A stretch of 64,000 nt of DNA from Dillenia suffruticosa (GCA_033439265.1 JAVTVX010000015.1:25349947-25413946); one strand, 5' to 3'; numbered from the stretch's first letter, positions 36,300-48,600 are shown. Notes: generated from the sequence alone by a model not told the origin. Made by a program: numbers and translations.

Positions 36300-38870
36300 T
36301 CGAACATCACTTCCGTGTCATAAGAATGGACTCAGAGTAAACAAAACTCAATACATACGTTTATGTATTTAACGGGTGACGCCAAGCTATGGTGGCACAC
36401 CGTGTGTGTGGACATAGAGCAAGGCCGATGCGCCATCAATACATGAGATGATCTGATATGTAACTAAAAATGTAGATTATTATCCCGTACTAGAAAAATG
36501 TAGATTATTATACTTTACTAAAACTTTGGGATCTTAAAATAGACGAGGATAGTCCATGATTATGTCAAACAGTGCTCAACAATCATGCTTGATCTACAGG
36601 TTATGTCAGAAAAAAGAGAAGCTGTTCCATTTCTTGGAACGGTTGAAGCCTTGTGCTAGAATGGAATTCTAACAACAATGTGTCAAGAACCCATCTAAAG
36701 CCCAATAGAACATTTGACACACTAATCCGGTCCAAATTCCATTAAAAATAATAGCCCTTCTTCATTATCAAACATTAGTTGAGGGAAGTTTGAGAACAGG
36801 AGAAAATCCGAGATTGGGTGAGCGTTCGATAAGCCATCAAGTTCCAAGAATTACTTAACTCTATCGAAAGAACCTAACTGAAGTTGAGGCGGGAACAAAC
36901 AGATATAAAAAGGGTACTTTTTATGTCCTAGACCGCATAGAGTTGCTGAATGTCCACATACGCAAGCATTGAGTACTCACCCAAGTAGTGTTATCACTAT
37001 CTCTGAAAGAAGAAGAAGACAAAGAAGAAGAACTCCCTATGAGGATGGGGTCCATCTGTTTGCTCAATGCTATTAAGAAGCAAATGGTGCCTAAATGTAA
37101 ACTAAGAAAGGGACTCATGTTTGTGGAGTTTGGTTTGAACAGGAAACTGACCCTGTATATTACCAAGGCTAGTCACAACTTCATTTTGGACCGCAAGGCA
37201 GAATGTTTAGGATTGAAGTTAAAGGACTGAAGCCAAGCTAAAGTTGTGAATTATGAAGTACAACCTACAGACGAAGTGGCACATGGGGTGCTAATGAAAC
37301 TTGGTGAATGAGAAGGAAATGGTAATTGCTACCTACTTGCTAATTTAGTTAACTACTTGTAATACTTAACAAAATGAATTTTTATAATGATACATCTAAT
37401 TAACTAAATTTTACCACCTAATTATAATGTATAAATTAATGAGAAATAAAACTAAGGTATCACTATAAGCTCTATTGTATTTCCTATATAGTTTGTTTTC
37501 TAAAAATTAAGTATTGATATTTTCTTGTAGAGTTGAGAATGGGAAAACTAATTTACCAAATTTATTTTTATATAATAACCTCATGTTATACAATATGTTT
37601 CTCCGTGATTATACATATCATGAACAAATAACTATATTAATTAACACAAAGTCTATTTATAATAATTTCTTTATGAATTCCCAAAACAATTTAGCTTTTA
37701 GGTTTTCGGGAGATATGGTCTTCCACCTTTTAGCTTCCACTCCACATTTTATCAACTCCAATTCATATGAATGCAATAAAATGAACATCACCATATCAGA
37801 TTGGTCTCAAGTCATCTCTATGTGATTGTGAACAGGGAAAAGTGCTCTTCTGCTCAAAAGCGTGCAGTTTTTGGGTCACATCGTTCAACAAGGTCGGATC
37901 CACATGGATATAGCAAAGGTACAGACTATTCAAGAGTCGAAAACTGCGAGAAACATGAGGGAGTTGCATTATAGGTAACATTACCGGATGTTGCTCAGCT
38001 ATATTTCGACTCAACGAGGCGCTCAACTACCAACAAGAGTTATTTTGAGATTGTCACTGGCGAGCAACCCTTGTTGCCCCGCACTATGGAGCAACCTTAC
38101 AGTGGACAAATGCCCGCAAGCCTACAACTTCACAAGAGGATGTAGACAGAACACACAGATTGTCCAAAACTTGAAGAAAGCATCAAAGAGGATGGAAAAA
38201 GGGTCAGATCTTTCACCAAAGAAAAAAAAAAGGGACAGATCATGACCACAAGTCGTTACCTCGGGAAGGAGGGGAAAACCAAAATGGTTACCGAAAATAC
38301 CTTCGGTAGCTCCAATACCTTACCGGAGGTGAATCAAAGCAGAGGAAAGCCCTCGTGCTTAACGGGATGTTACGGTTACAAGGAGTAAAGTGCTTTTCGG
38401 GTAGAAGCATTTTACTCCCGGTTCTTGCTTTAGGGGGTCCAGGGGGATGTGCCCCCGGGACTTGCTGTTTAGTTAAAAAAAAAAAAAACTCCTCTCCCGA
38501 GGGAAACTTTTTTTTTTTTTTTTTTTTGGGAGGGGGGGGGGTGGCGTTCCACTCTGGAAGGGGAGGGGGTGAGTGGGAGGGGAAAATTTTCCCCTCCTTC
38601 CCGAGATTCCCTTGAGGGAATCGAATTTCCCATTCCAAGATACGAATTTCACGAAAAATGTTCCGCGAACTGAAGTACCCATTCTAAGCAGAGTTTCGAG
38701 GAGACATGGTGCTTGTATGAATCATGCTAGAACAATCAGAAGGAAACTGTGGAGAAAAGACAATATTTAATCAAGTGGAGAGACTTGCGAGCTATCAACT
38801 CGGAAAATGCAAGTGATTTGCACAATATTGAAGACCAGATTGAAGAGTTCGACACATGGTCAATGCTCAC
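36300..38870 (+). pseudogene. Ty3/gypsy chromodomain element, deleted and broken
   Basis: Pieces of a gypsy polyprotein lie in order on the + strand. Gag-like VYLTGDAKLWW-type coding is near 36360-36400 across frames, with a following stretch around 36560-36660. A protease region (37081-37230) has KASHNFILDRKAECLGLKLK where the DTGA active site is lost. A reverse-transcriptase end is near 37840-37970. An integrase C-terminal part (37983-38245) has DVAQLYFDSTRR, NKSYFEIVTGEQPLLPRTME and LEESIKEDGKR across frames. A chromodomain-like YLIKWRDLRAIN and IEDQIEEF sit at about 38764-38850. Most of reverse transcriptase and the integrase core are deleted and no LTR was recognised. It differs from the other chromovirus family in the window. 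Confidence 0.7.
38390..38560. other. Hairpin plus homopolymer cluster
   Basis: GGAGTAAAGTGCTTTT (from 38383) and AGAAGCATTTTACTCC (ending 38419) form a near-perfect inverted repeat. A GGGGGTCC/CCCCCGGG-type repeat follows. Next come A13 at 38476-38488, T18 at 38510-38527 and G10 at 38532-38541. The two opposite-strand open frames across this stretch only translate the homopolymers. Confidence 0.7.
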
Positions 38871-39811
38871 ATTTTGTTTCTGATAACGGTGACAAATTGA
38901 GTGGGGAAGAATGTCACTATATGCAATTCTACACCAACTTCAACAAGCAGTCATGCCGCACCTGCAAGTGGTTTCGTCCCGAAACTAAGAAATTGGTCTA
39001 TTTAGTTGAAGTTATTTGCAATGGTAGACTTTTTTTTTTTTTTTTTCGGGTTTCGAAAATTATGTTTCGATTAATTCTGTTTAACCATTTGTAAGGATCC
39101 CATTTTTGAAAATAGCTATCCTAGTATAATATTTTCTATTTTCAAGTTTTGAATGCAAAATTTGTTTAAAAAATTTAAAATCCTATCCTACTAAACAAAC
39201 CGTTGGTAGATATATTTTTCAACAAAGTCAAGTGGTTGATTACTCTTCATTGTTACGTGTATCTTATTTTAAGTAATTTTAAGGGTGTTAAAAAAATCCA
39301 AAAAAAAATTATGGCTGTAAAGTTTGAGAGTTTGAAAAAATATCTATTTTTAAAGAAAAAAAATTATGGTTCCTTGAACACTTTATTTATTTTTTTTTTT
39401 TTATGTAAACCAACCGCCATCCAGAACTATACTCTTTAATTTTGTCTAAACATTATAAGATCCAATTTAAAAGAAACTCTCCCAACATCGTATTTTCTAT
39501 TCTCAAATTTCAAACCCAAAATTTAATAAAGAAATTTAGCACATTTACCCATTAAACAAACTGTCTATTAGTAGGCTTCTCGAACATTTTAATATCTCTT
39601 TGTGCTAAACCCCGTAAGTGCCTAAAAAGCTCTTTAGTTGGCAAGAATGTGTAATATATCTAACAAACCGAGTCTCAACTTTTGGAGTAGATATTCAAAA
39701 GTGCTCTCAATGGCAAGCTGTATACATTTTTTCTAGTTAATAAAGTTATTTGCTGCATACAAACATACGATTGTTTTCATTTATTTGCTTTGCATATGAT
39801 ATGATTGCTAC
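38871..39811. other. Intergenic DNA with a duplicated AT-rich segment
   Basis: A segment of about 85 bp around 39118-39200 (ATTTTCTATTTTCAAGTTTTG... to CTAAACAAACCGTT) recurs in diverged form at about 39485-39565 (ATTTTCTATTCTCAAATTTC... to TTAAACAAACTGTC). No gene is seen. Confidence 0.5.
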
Positions 39812-39829
39812 AATTGAATCTCAATACGT

Positions 39830-39917
39830 CCCCAATGAGACATGGACAGTCTAGTGATACAAATCTACTCCCCCAACCTGATGATCTGAGTTTCAAATCC
39901 CTATACAACTAAAAAAA
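39830..39917 (+). mobile_element. Short tRNA-type SINE with perfect 18-bp target duplication
   Basis: An 88-bp insertion lies between identical copies of AATTGAATCTCAATACGT (39812-39829 and 39918-39935). It ends in a run of nine A. It has a box-A-like CAGTCTAGTGATAC (39847-39860) and a box-B-like GAGTTTCAAATCC (39888-39900) at the spacing expected for a Pol III promoter. The perfect duplication and A-tail indicate LINE-driven retroposition and a fairly recent event. Confidence 0.85.
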
Positions 39918-39935
39918 AATTGAATCTCAATACGT

Positions 39936-40115
39936 ATAACACAATACACACATAACTCTTTCAGCAGTGTTGGTTAGCCGATGCATTTGGGTGGCAGTGT
40001 CTAAGTATGCACCTCACATGTCTAGTTTGAGGGAAGAGTTAGACCCCTGACACCCACCATGAGTGCCCTTACATAAGCGCGCGTAATGCACACAAGGGTG
40101 TGACTAAAGCTGCAG
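39936..40115. other. Left flank of the full-length chromovirus
   Basis: Short non-coding stretch between the SINE and the GTTCC target duplication. No feature is visible. Confidence 0.5.
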
Positions 40116-40120
40116 GTTCC

Positions 40121-40384
40121 TATAGCAGCTTAAGAGAGATGACTAGAGTCGAGCCAACTGCGGAGGATTGTCAAGCTGTTATAGCAAGTTAGGATGTTAG
40201 GATGTCAGTTAGCGTGTGTCCAAAAAGGCTGTCAGTAGAAAGAATATAAGAAACCAATGTATGTTAGTTAGAGAACAAACTGATGTCCAAATGTCAGTGC
40301 ACTCACTGTCAAAAGTAAGGAACTATAGCTATTAGGTTCCACTAAAATCTTTGAAGTTGAGGATTCCAGTTGAGGTCTTCAACA
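40121..40384 (+). repeat. 5' LTR of chromovirus, internally deleted
   Basis: It starts TATAGCAGCTTAAG (first TG decayed to TA) and ends GGTCTTCAACA. It is 264 bp against 487 bp for the 3' copy. The missing part lies between CAAATGTCAG and TGCACTCACTGTC and covers the (CT)n run and the TCTTCTTC-rich part present in the 3' LTR. Confidence 0.9.
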
Positions 40385-40388
40385 AAAT

Positions 40389-40400
40389 TGGTCTCAGAGC
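40389..40400 (+). promoter_or_regulatory. Primer binding site of chromovirus
   Basis: TGGTCTCAGAGC, four bases inside the 5' LTR, matches the initiator tRNA-Met complement at 11 of 12 positions. Confidence 0.9.
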
Positions 40401-40430
40401 TTTACAATTATTGGCTGTAAGGAGGACTCA

Positions 40431-41420
40431 ATGGCAGAAGGAACTTGACAGAAAACAAATGATGAACAATTCAGGAAAATGGAAGCCAAAATACAAGAAA
40501 TGGCAACGGAAGCTAGGGAGCATCGACTTTTGGTCAGTAAACAGATAGAGGATCTTCGCCAGAATATGAATGATCAAAACCAAAAATGGGATACTATTCT
40601 GAGTAATATGAACTCCCGAATTAATGCTCTAGCCTCAAAAAATGGGAGAGATGAGGATCCTAAGGCAAAAAGATTGCTTAGAACATCAATCTTGCCTACT
40701 CCTAATGAGGGAAAGAGCAAGAGTGAAATGGGGTCAGTACCTTCCAAGAAAGAAGCCAATCAAACGGGATCTTGGCCTAGTCATCCTAAAGTTGAACTAC
40801 CCATATTTGCAGGAGGCAATCCTCAAGCATGGCTGAGGGAAAGAAGTCAAGTATGGTTCCAGGGCTTGAAGAGGACTAAGAAAGACATTACATGGGATGA
40901 ATTTGCTAAACTGCTTTGTTATAGATTCGAAGGGAAAGGAATTAGAGATGAAATGGAGGAGTTTAACAAACTGCAGCAAGAAGGATCACTGGCAGACTAT
41001 CAGGAGAAGTTTGAGAAATTGTGGTCTGTGATGATTCAAAAGAATCCTACATTGACTAAATCTTATTTTATATCAAGTTTCATAAGTGGATTAAAAGAAG
41101 AAATAAAGCCTATGCTAAGGATGCTCAAACCCAACTCCCTACTCCAAGCCTTTGAAATAGCAACTTTGCAAGAACAGTCTCTAGAACTTGCTAAACAGAA
41201 GAAAGGCAATTGGAGCATAAATGTAAAATTCAATGAAACTAGAACAGGACATAGAAGTGGGATAAATAATAACTCAACTCAGAGGAGTAGTACAGCTAGA
41301 GGGAAAGAAGGGATTCAAGTTACAGCATTAGAAGACAAAAATATCGGAATAACAAATCGAGAAATGCAGTACAGAATGTTATAGGTGTGGAGAGAAATAT
41401 GTACCAGGACATCATGGCAA
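40431..41420 (+). pseudogene. Chromovirus gag
   Basis: The Gag frame opens MAEGT at 40431, hits TGA at once, and then runs QKTNDEQFRKMEAKIQEM onward. This aligns with the start of the antisense copy at 4079. A coiled-coil-like region (residues about 15-65) is followed by VELPIFAGGNPQAWL, and then a deletion joins it directly to WFQGLKRTKKDI. The core continues with EEFNKLQQEGSLADYQ and ISSFISGLKEEIKPM. A frameshift before 41374 leads into a zinc knuckle, CYRCGEKYVPGHHG, whose last Cys is replaced by Gly. Compared with the 3654-2842 copy about 20 residues before WFQGLK are missing. Confidence 0.9.
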
Positions 41421-44400
41421 ATTCAGAAGTTTAAACTTGATCATAGCTGCAGAAGAAGGAGACACATCTGAACCTGACGTAAAGGCAACTGATGAAGAGT
41501 TATGAGGTGAAACCTATGATGTCTCTCCATGTGTTTTGTCTAATTCTTTACAAAGAAAAACAATATCCTTGCAAGGCACTATGCAAGAACTAAGAATATC
41601 CATATTAGTAGACACATGAAGCACAAACAGCTACATCAATCACAAAGTAGAACTTAAGTTGAAACGAGAAGAGAATGAAGAACTACATGTTGTATTGGCA
41701 TATGGTAGCAAAGTAAAAAGCAATAACCAAGTAGGAGTTAAATGGAGTATACAAGGATACAACTTCTCATTTGACTTGAGAATCCTAAAGTTGGGGAATT
41801 GGGATGTTATATTAGGAGTTGATTGGATGTTTAATTACAACCCTATTACATTTGACTTCAAACTACTACAAGTGAAATTGGCTGGGGAAAAAGGAGAAGT
41901 CGTCCTCATGGAGATGGTAGAGAACTCTAAAGTGAAGTTGATTAGAGGCAAAACAACAAAGAAATTCAGAACACAACAGCTGCAGTGTTATGCTACAATC
42001 AATGTCAGAGAAGGAAAGCAGCCGCAGCAACAGCAACAGCTCCTGCAACAGAGTGTAGCTAAACTTCTAAACCAGTTTGCTGATATATTTTCCATTCCTA
42101 ATTCTTTACCTCCCAAAAGATCACATGACCATGCAATTCTCCTAAAACCTGGAGTTCAGCCTTTCAAGCTTCCTCCTTATAGATACCCCCACTCACAGAA
42201 AGCTGAAATTGAAAGATAGGTCCAAGACATGCTGAGCAATGGCATTGTCAAGTACAACAATAGCTCATTTGCTTCTCCGGTGCTTTTGGTCAAAAAGAAA
42301 GACAACTCATGGAGATTTTGTGTTGATTACAGGCAGCTCAATAACCTCACTGTGAAAGACAGGTATCCTATCCCCAATATAGATGAGTTGTTAGATGAAC
42401 TTCACAATTTTAGGCTCTTCTATAAGATTGACTTGAGATCAAAATACCATCAAATTAGGGTCAAACCAAGGGATGTGGAGAAAACAGTATTTCAGACACA
42501 CCATGGGCATTTTGAATTTTTGGTTTTGCCATTTGAACTAACAAATGCTCCTGCCACATTCAAATCTTTAATAAACCAAATATTTCAAACATACATCAGG
42601 AGATTTGTGTTGGTTTTCTTTGATATCTTGATATACAATTCAGATTTGTCAACTCATGTGCAGCACCTGGAGCGTGTCCTTCTAACCTTGAGAAGACATC
42701 AACTGTATGTCAAACAATCAAAATGTATGTTTGCTCAGTCATAAGTGGAATACTTGGAGCATATAGTGTCTGAAGAGGGGGTTAAGATTGATCCCCAAAA
42801 GGTGGATTGTATCCTAAAATGGCCTGAACCAATGGATGTCAAGGCATTAAGAAGTTTTCTGGGCTTGACAGGTTATTACAAAAGATTCATTAAGAGCTAT
42901 GGGTTGATCACTAAGCCTCTTAATGATTTACTCAAAAAAGAGACATTTGGATAGAATGTAGAAACAAGTCAAGCTTTCGAACATCTCAAGGCAGCAATCA
43001 GTTCAGCTCCTGTTATGAGGCTTCCCGAGTTCTCCAAGCCATTCATTCTGGCGACAGATGCATGTGCCAAAGGGTGGGGAACTGTCTTGATGCAGGAAGA
43101 TCAGCCTATTGCATTCTTGGGCAAGGCATTAGGACAGAGAAGCCAAGCAATGTCCATCTATGAGAAAGAGCTCATGGTTGTAGTGATGGCAGTCAAGAAA
43201 TGGAGGCACTACTTGTTGGGTTATCATTTCTTAATTAGAACTAATCATCAGAGTTTAAAGTACCTATTGGAGCAAAAGTTCCAACATTTTGCAGCATAAA
43301 TGGTTAACTAAACTACTTGGACTGGACTATGAAATACAATACAAAAGAGGAGTGGAGAATAAAGTAGTTGATGAATTGTCGAGAAGAGAACTATGTGCAG
43401 AGGAGCAACAGGGAGAAACCTTAATGGCAATCACAACAATGCACCCTCAATGGATGGAGGAAGTCATTCAAAGCTACTAAGAGGATGAGAAATGCCAAAC
43501 AATCATAGCACAGCTATTATTACAGCCCGAGTCAGCAGGTAACTACATCTGCAAGATGGAATCTTGAGATACAAGCAGAGGATCTACTTAGGTAAGGAAG
43601 CTCAACTGAGAACTAAAGTGATTCAGCAGATGCATAGTTCTACTGTAGGGGGTCATTCATGACAAAAAGGGACTCTGCAAAGGGTTAAAACTATATTTTT
43701 TTGCCAAAAATGAAAGAGACTGTGATCATATTTGTGAAAGAATGCAAAATTTGTCAGATGAACAAGCATGAAAATCTCCCTTATTCAGGATTATTGCAAC
43801 GTCTCCCTATTCCTTCCCAAGCATGGTCCCAAATAAGCATGGATTTTGTGGAAGGGCTGCTGGAATCAGAAGGCTATGACACCATAATGGTGGTCATTGA
43901 CAGACTGACTAAGTTCAGTCACTTCTTGGCTTTGAAACATCCTTATTCAGCAGCACAAGTGGCTCACTATAAGTTACATGGACTGCTGGACTCCATTGTA
44001 ACAGATAGAGATAGGATCTTTACTAGTTTGTTTTGGCAAGAGCTGTTTAAAATGGTAGGCACTCAACTCAACATGAATAGTGCTTATCATCCTTAGTCTG
44101 ATGGGCAAAGTGAAAGGTTTAATCAGTGTCTGGAGTGTTATCTCAGGTGTATGACTTCGGACAGACCAGCAATGTTGCATAAATAGCTCAGTTTGACAAA
44201 GTGATGGTATAATTCTAGTTTCCATTCCATCATTAAGATGTCTCCCTTTGAAGCACTTTATGGGTACAAGCCTATATTTATACCTGTTGGTCCTTACTTA
44301 GATTCAACAACACCTGCTACAGCAACCTTCATTCAAAATAGACAGGTTATGGTTCAGATCCTGCGTGAGCATTTACATAAAGCTCAGAATATGATGAAGA

Positions 44401-44839
44401 TTCAAGCAGACTGCAACAGAACTGAGAGGGAATTTGAGGTGGGTGATCTGATATATCTCAAATTAAAGCCCTATAGACAACATTCAGCGGAAGTAAGGAA
44501 ACAATTGAAGTTTTCTTCAAAGTATTATGGTCCTTTTCCAATATCAGCTAAGGTAGGCAAGGTAGCTTATCAATTACAGCTCCCTGTAGGGTCCAAAATC
44601 CATCTGGTCTTTCATGTGTCCCTTAAAAAGAAGATAGGCCTACACAAACTACTATGCCTGCTTTGCCTTTGGTAGGAATGGATAAACAGATACTAGCGAA
44701 ACCAGAAGTAGTACTGAGAAGAAGAGTCATCATGAGAGATAGCAGACTAGTGAATCAATGGCTAGTTAGGTGGGTGAACTTAAGTCCTGAAGAATCTACA
44801 TGGGAGAATATAAATTTCATCAAAGCTCAGTTTCCATAG
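41421..44839 (+). pseudogene. Chromovirus pol: protease, RT, RNase H, integrase, chromodomain
   Basis: The protease active site is interrupted by TGA after VDT (near 41615). Reverse transcriptase (42229-42954) has WRFCVDYRQLNNLTVKDRYP, and the catalytic motif reads VLVFFDILIYN, one Asp codon short. RNase H (43015-43480) has FILATDACAKGWG and shifts frame near 43290. Integrase has the HHCC region ending CKICQMNKHE (about 43730-43770), DFVEG, TDRDRIF and, after a TAG, DGQSERFNQCLE, so the DDE residues remain. The C-terminus holds HLVFHVSLKKKIG-type coding, and after another shift a chromodomain, WLVRWVNLSPEESTWE (44758-44805). Stops are at 42217, 42742, 42952, 43478 and 44095. TGA, TAG and TAA all occur. 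Confidence 0.95.
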
Positions 44840-44867
44840 TTTCAACCTTGAGGATAAGGAAGTTTTT

Positions 44868-44883
44868 CGAAGGGGGGAGAAAT
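44868..44883 (+). promoter_or_regulatory. Polypurine tract of chromovirus
   Basis: A purine-rich run, CGAAGGGGGGAGAAAT, directly abuts the 3' LTR and is the expected plus-strand primer site. Confidence 0.85.
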
Positions 44884-45150
44884 TGTAGCAGCTTAAGAAA
44901 GATGACTAGAGTTGAGCCAACTGTAGAGGATTGTCAAGCTGTTATAGCAAGTTAGGATGCCAGGTAGAGAGTGTCCAAAAAGGCTGTCACGAGAAGCAAT
45001 ATAAGAGACCAATGTATGTTAGTTAGAGAACAAACTGACATCCAAATGTTAGTCAGTTAGTTGAAGAAGTTAGAACTAACTTTGGACCTCAATTCAACAA
45101 TGTAAATAGATGCATAATAGAGGAATAAGGCAACACAAGAATTTGGAAGT

Positions 45151-45203
<53 letters not shown>

Positions 45204-45370
45204 ATCTTCTTCTTCATTCTATCCTTCTTCCCTTCTTTGAGCTTCTGTCGATTTTGCAGAAGACTTTGCAGGGGCTTATCTTCTGCACTCACTGTCAAAA
45301 GTAAGGAACTATAGCTATTAGGTTCCACTAAAATCTTTGAAGTTGAGGATCCCAGCTGAGGTCCTTAACA
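44884..45370 (+). repeat. 3' LTR of chromovirus
   Basis: It begins TGTAGCAGCTTAAG and ends GGTCCTTAACA, 487 bp. It matches the 5' LTR on both sides of that copy's deletion. It contains a (CT)n run and is followed by GTTCC. Confidence 0.95.
45152..45196. repeat. (CT)n microsatellite in the chromovirus 3' LTR
   Basis: About 22 CT units lie inside the 3' LTR. The 5' LTR lacks the run because of its deletion. Confidence 0.95.
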
Positions 45371-45615
45371 GTTCCCCCCAGGTGCCGTTTAACATATCAT
45401 TTCCAGTAAAATGGTTACACAATTCCGTAATAACTACTGATTTGGAAATATGCCCCGTACCAGTTGTCACAAAATGCTTCTGAATTATACCAAAAATAAA
45501 CTATTCTTGAAATTAAAGGTCTAAAAAGGTCAGTCGCAACAAACAGAAATGCAGAAAATTTTGGCAGATGGAGACCTGATGACAGTGGAAACCAGTAATG
45601 AACCAGTGAGGACCT

Positions 45616-48600
45616 TCACTGATGAGAACAGAGCTGTTTGTGTACTTGCTTGAATTTCTCCTTGAGCCTCTTTAGCTGTAAAATCAGCCAAAACCTTGGA
45701 CAGTCCAACCACCAGAAACACAGTAATATGTCTGCACTGGAAAAGAAATGCAATAGGAAATATACCCGCTTGAGTTCAATCTCTACATCTTGCTTGCGTT
45801 GTGCCAGTGAATGTTGCAGATTGGTGATGTCAAAAACATTATCCAGGTCATCTTCAAAAGCAGATTCTAGCTCATCACGGAGGAGGGCAGGCAGCTTGTC
45901 AACGACTGGCATAAGAAGAAAGCAGTTGAACTGCAATAAGCAATGTCCACATTGATGACCGAGCTAGAAAGCATTAAAAAGGAAAACCTACATTCTAGAA
46001 CATAGCAGACAGCAAACAACTGAAATGTATATATTGAAGGGCAAACCTCTAAATTAGATTATAGTTGAGATAAGTCTAAAAATTTCAGTTAAAAGTCTCC
46101 TCTTCAAGCATCATCGTCCCCCGCCCCCAAAAAATAAAAACCAAAAAAAGGAATCACAGAAAGAGAAGGTAGGAAATCAGAGAGCAGAAAAGTTGACCAA
46201 TATATTACATTTTTGAAGCTGAAGGCACGAATATCTGTAAACTTAGCCAATTGCTCCAACTAAAGGTGAAATTCTCATCCTTCCATCCCATAAGTCTTAT
46301 CATTTGAGCATCAAACATAGACATTTCAAAATAGAGGTCGCCATGTCCAACGAAGTTTCGGATGTGACACTTGTGTTCACATTCAAAGACATCAATTGCT
46401 TATTTGCTAGGGAAGACATAATTAATTTACAAGTCCAATATGAAAGTACCATAGCCTAGTGCTTCAGAACTAATCATGCTTGCAAGTATATCTATATATG
46501 AGTGAATCTTCTCCAATAACAACCCATTTTCTATTTTTACTTCTCTTTTACTTCATACATTAGAACCTTTAGTAATGCCCAGCTAGCTAAAGCCATCTTT
46601 CATTTTAAACCATGCTGGATTTGAAACTATGAAAAGTTAAATATCTTCTGCTCAAGTGAAAAATATCAAACTGTACAAGTATTCCATGAACCTTCTCAAT
46701 AAAGTGCATACCAACCTTTAGTTCTGCCGATGCCAAGAAATACTCTCTTATGCCATGGAATATCTGTTGAACCAAAGCATAAACAATCCTTTCAGATGAA
46801 GGAGCAAGTCTCCGATTCCAGAGTGTGCTATCTAAAAGGTCAGCCAACCTCATCTCTGTAGTCTGAACACTGGTGCTAGAATCAATACTTGAGGCCAAAT
46901 GACTGAGTTTCACATCTGCCCTTGGCTTAATGTCCTGCTTGTCAATTGAGACTGATCCAAGTGAGGATTCTTGTGAAATGCTAGAATGCATATTGTTTCC
47001 ACCCAAAGTCAGGTGATCAGTACCACCAAATGAGTCCAAAAATTGACGTAATCCTGCTCGATTCTGCCATTTTGACATCAATTCAGAATCATGAAGCAAA
47101 GAAGTAAAAAATAAAAAAAATAAAAAAAGCAGCTGATAATGCAGATGTGGTTGCAAGCCAGTCCATAGGCCATTAAAACATATAGTACCACTAGATGAAT
47201 CCAAAACTTGACAAATCCGCTATTTTGACATTAGATAGGAGTCATGGAGCAAAGGAGTCAACCAAAAAAAAAAAGTTTACTACACATGATGCAGATGTGT
47301 TTGCCAGTCCGTAGGCAATGTTAAATGGATTCACAATAATAACATAACGGCTGGAGCCTAGAATCTTTAAACGAGCAGCAAACAAACGAAAGGTGGAAAG
47401 CCTCAGGATGACCAAAGAAACTCAAATTTAGTATTATTTTGAGCTCTGCAATGTAAAAGTAAGAATGTTTCACTTCAACAGGTTTTCAGAATGTATCATG
47501 AATCAATATTCATGACAATGACCTTATTGTGGAGAGACCAGGTGACATAGCGCGTTGTGCTCACTAGATCTTCCATGCATCTGTAATGAATGGAACAGGT
47601 GTCAAGGGAAATAGACAGAAATAGTTCAACCAGCATTGAAGACACCAAACGCTAGAAAAATTCACACTATCCAGAGGATTAAATCACACAGCACCGCAGA
47701 AGTACAATTCAAGCATGGACATGCCACAATTTACATATGCTTAATCTCGCATAGCCAAAACTTGAAACATTATTGTGAAAGCTAAATGTAGAACACAAAA
47801 CTACCACCAACATTTAAAATGTATTATATACATAAAATAGATAATATATGATGTATATAATAATGTAAAGACAGAAGTAAAGCTCATCTACATAAAAGAT
47901 AATGAAGACAAGAATGAATTGAAGCTTCTCTTTTTTATCTCCTTGAAGGAATTGTTGTCTTCAAACAGGGAAGATGAAGTGGCATGGAAGGCAGAACAAA
48001 GAGAGATGATTGATGTTAGAGGTTTCCATAAGGCTATTGGGGAAGAGACTGATGTTGATAGCCCACTCCCAATGCCCTTCTGTCCCCTCGGAAAGGAGTG
48101 TAAAGGAATTATATCCCCTCCGAATTGCATTTTCAGGAGGGAGGCTACACAGTGTAAAAAAATTTACAGTAGAGAGGGATTGCCTTAGTTGGTAGATGCT
48201 ACCTGTGACGAGAAGCATGGAGAAGGAGGATCCACTTTATCCTTCATGATCAATTGTACCCTCTATGAGATAATATCCACCAGATCCATTCCAAAGATGC
48301 AAGTGGTAAGTTATAGGCCTAGACAAGACACATGTGACAGCAGCAAGGAAGATTATCCAGATAATGTTTCACAGAATGTGGAGAGGAATAGAATACAATT
48401 TTTCTGGAAACTACCAATTGGTCCAGGGTTTTTTTGTGGTTTTCTTGTAAGCCTTTTGTGTCCGATGAGGACATAGCTTCTGTTGTTTCTTCTTTTGCTT
48501 CTTGAGGTTGTATAGGGTGCACCCACTTAGTGATAGTTTAATGCACAATTCTCTTTTTTATTCATGTATAGAGAGAGTAAGGGGAGACAAGTAATGTGAA

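Larger units (their letters stand above)
40121..45370 (+). mobile_element. Full-length Ty3/gypsy chromovirus, decayed
   Basis: This 5250-bp element is flanked by the target duplication GTTCC (40116-40120 and 45371-45375). The 5' LTR is 40121-40384, the 3' LTR 44884-45370. A tRNA-Met primer site, gag, protease, reverse transcriptase, RNase H, integrase, chromodomain and polypurine tract follow in Ty3 order. The 5' LTR is 223 bp shorter than the 3' LTR through an internal deletion. Gag-pol carries in-frame stops and at least four frameshifts. The element ends about 240 bp beyond the DRP5B stop codon, in convergent orientation. Confidence 0.95.

Noticed and set aside
38288-38638. Overlapping Pro-, Lys- and Phe-rich open frames on both strands
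   Set aside because: They only translate the A, T and G homopolymers and the hairpin; no domain and opposite-strand overlap.
47919-48476. Pair of + strand frames in a DRP5B intron that might be a retroposon
   Set aside because: No reverse transcriptase, Gag or nuclease motif and no terminal repeats seen.
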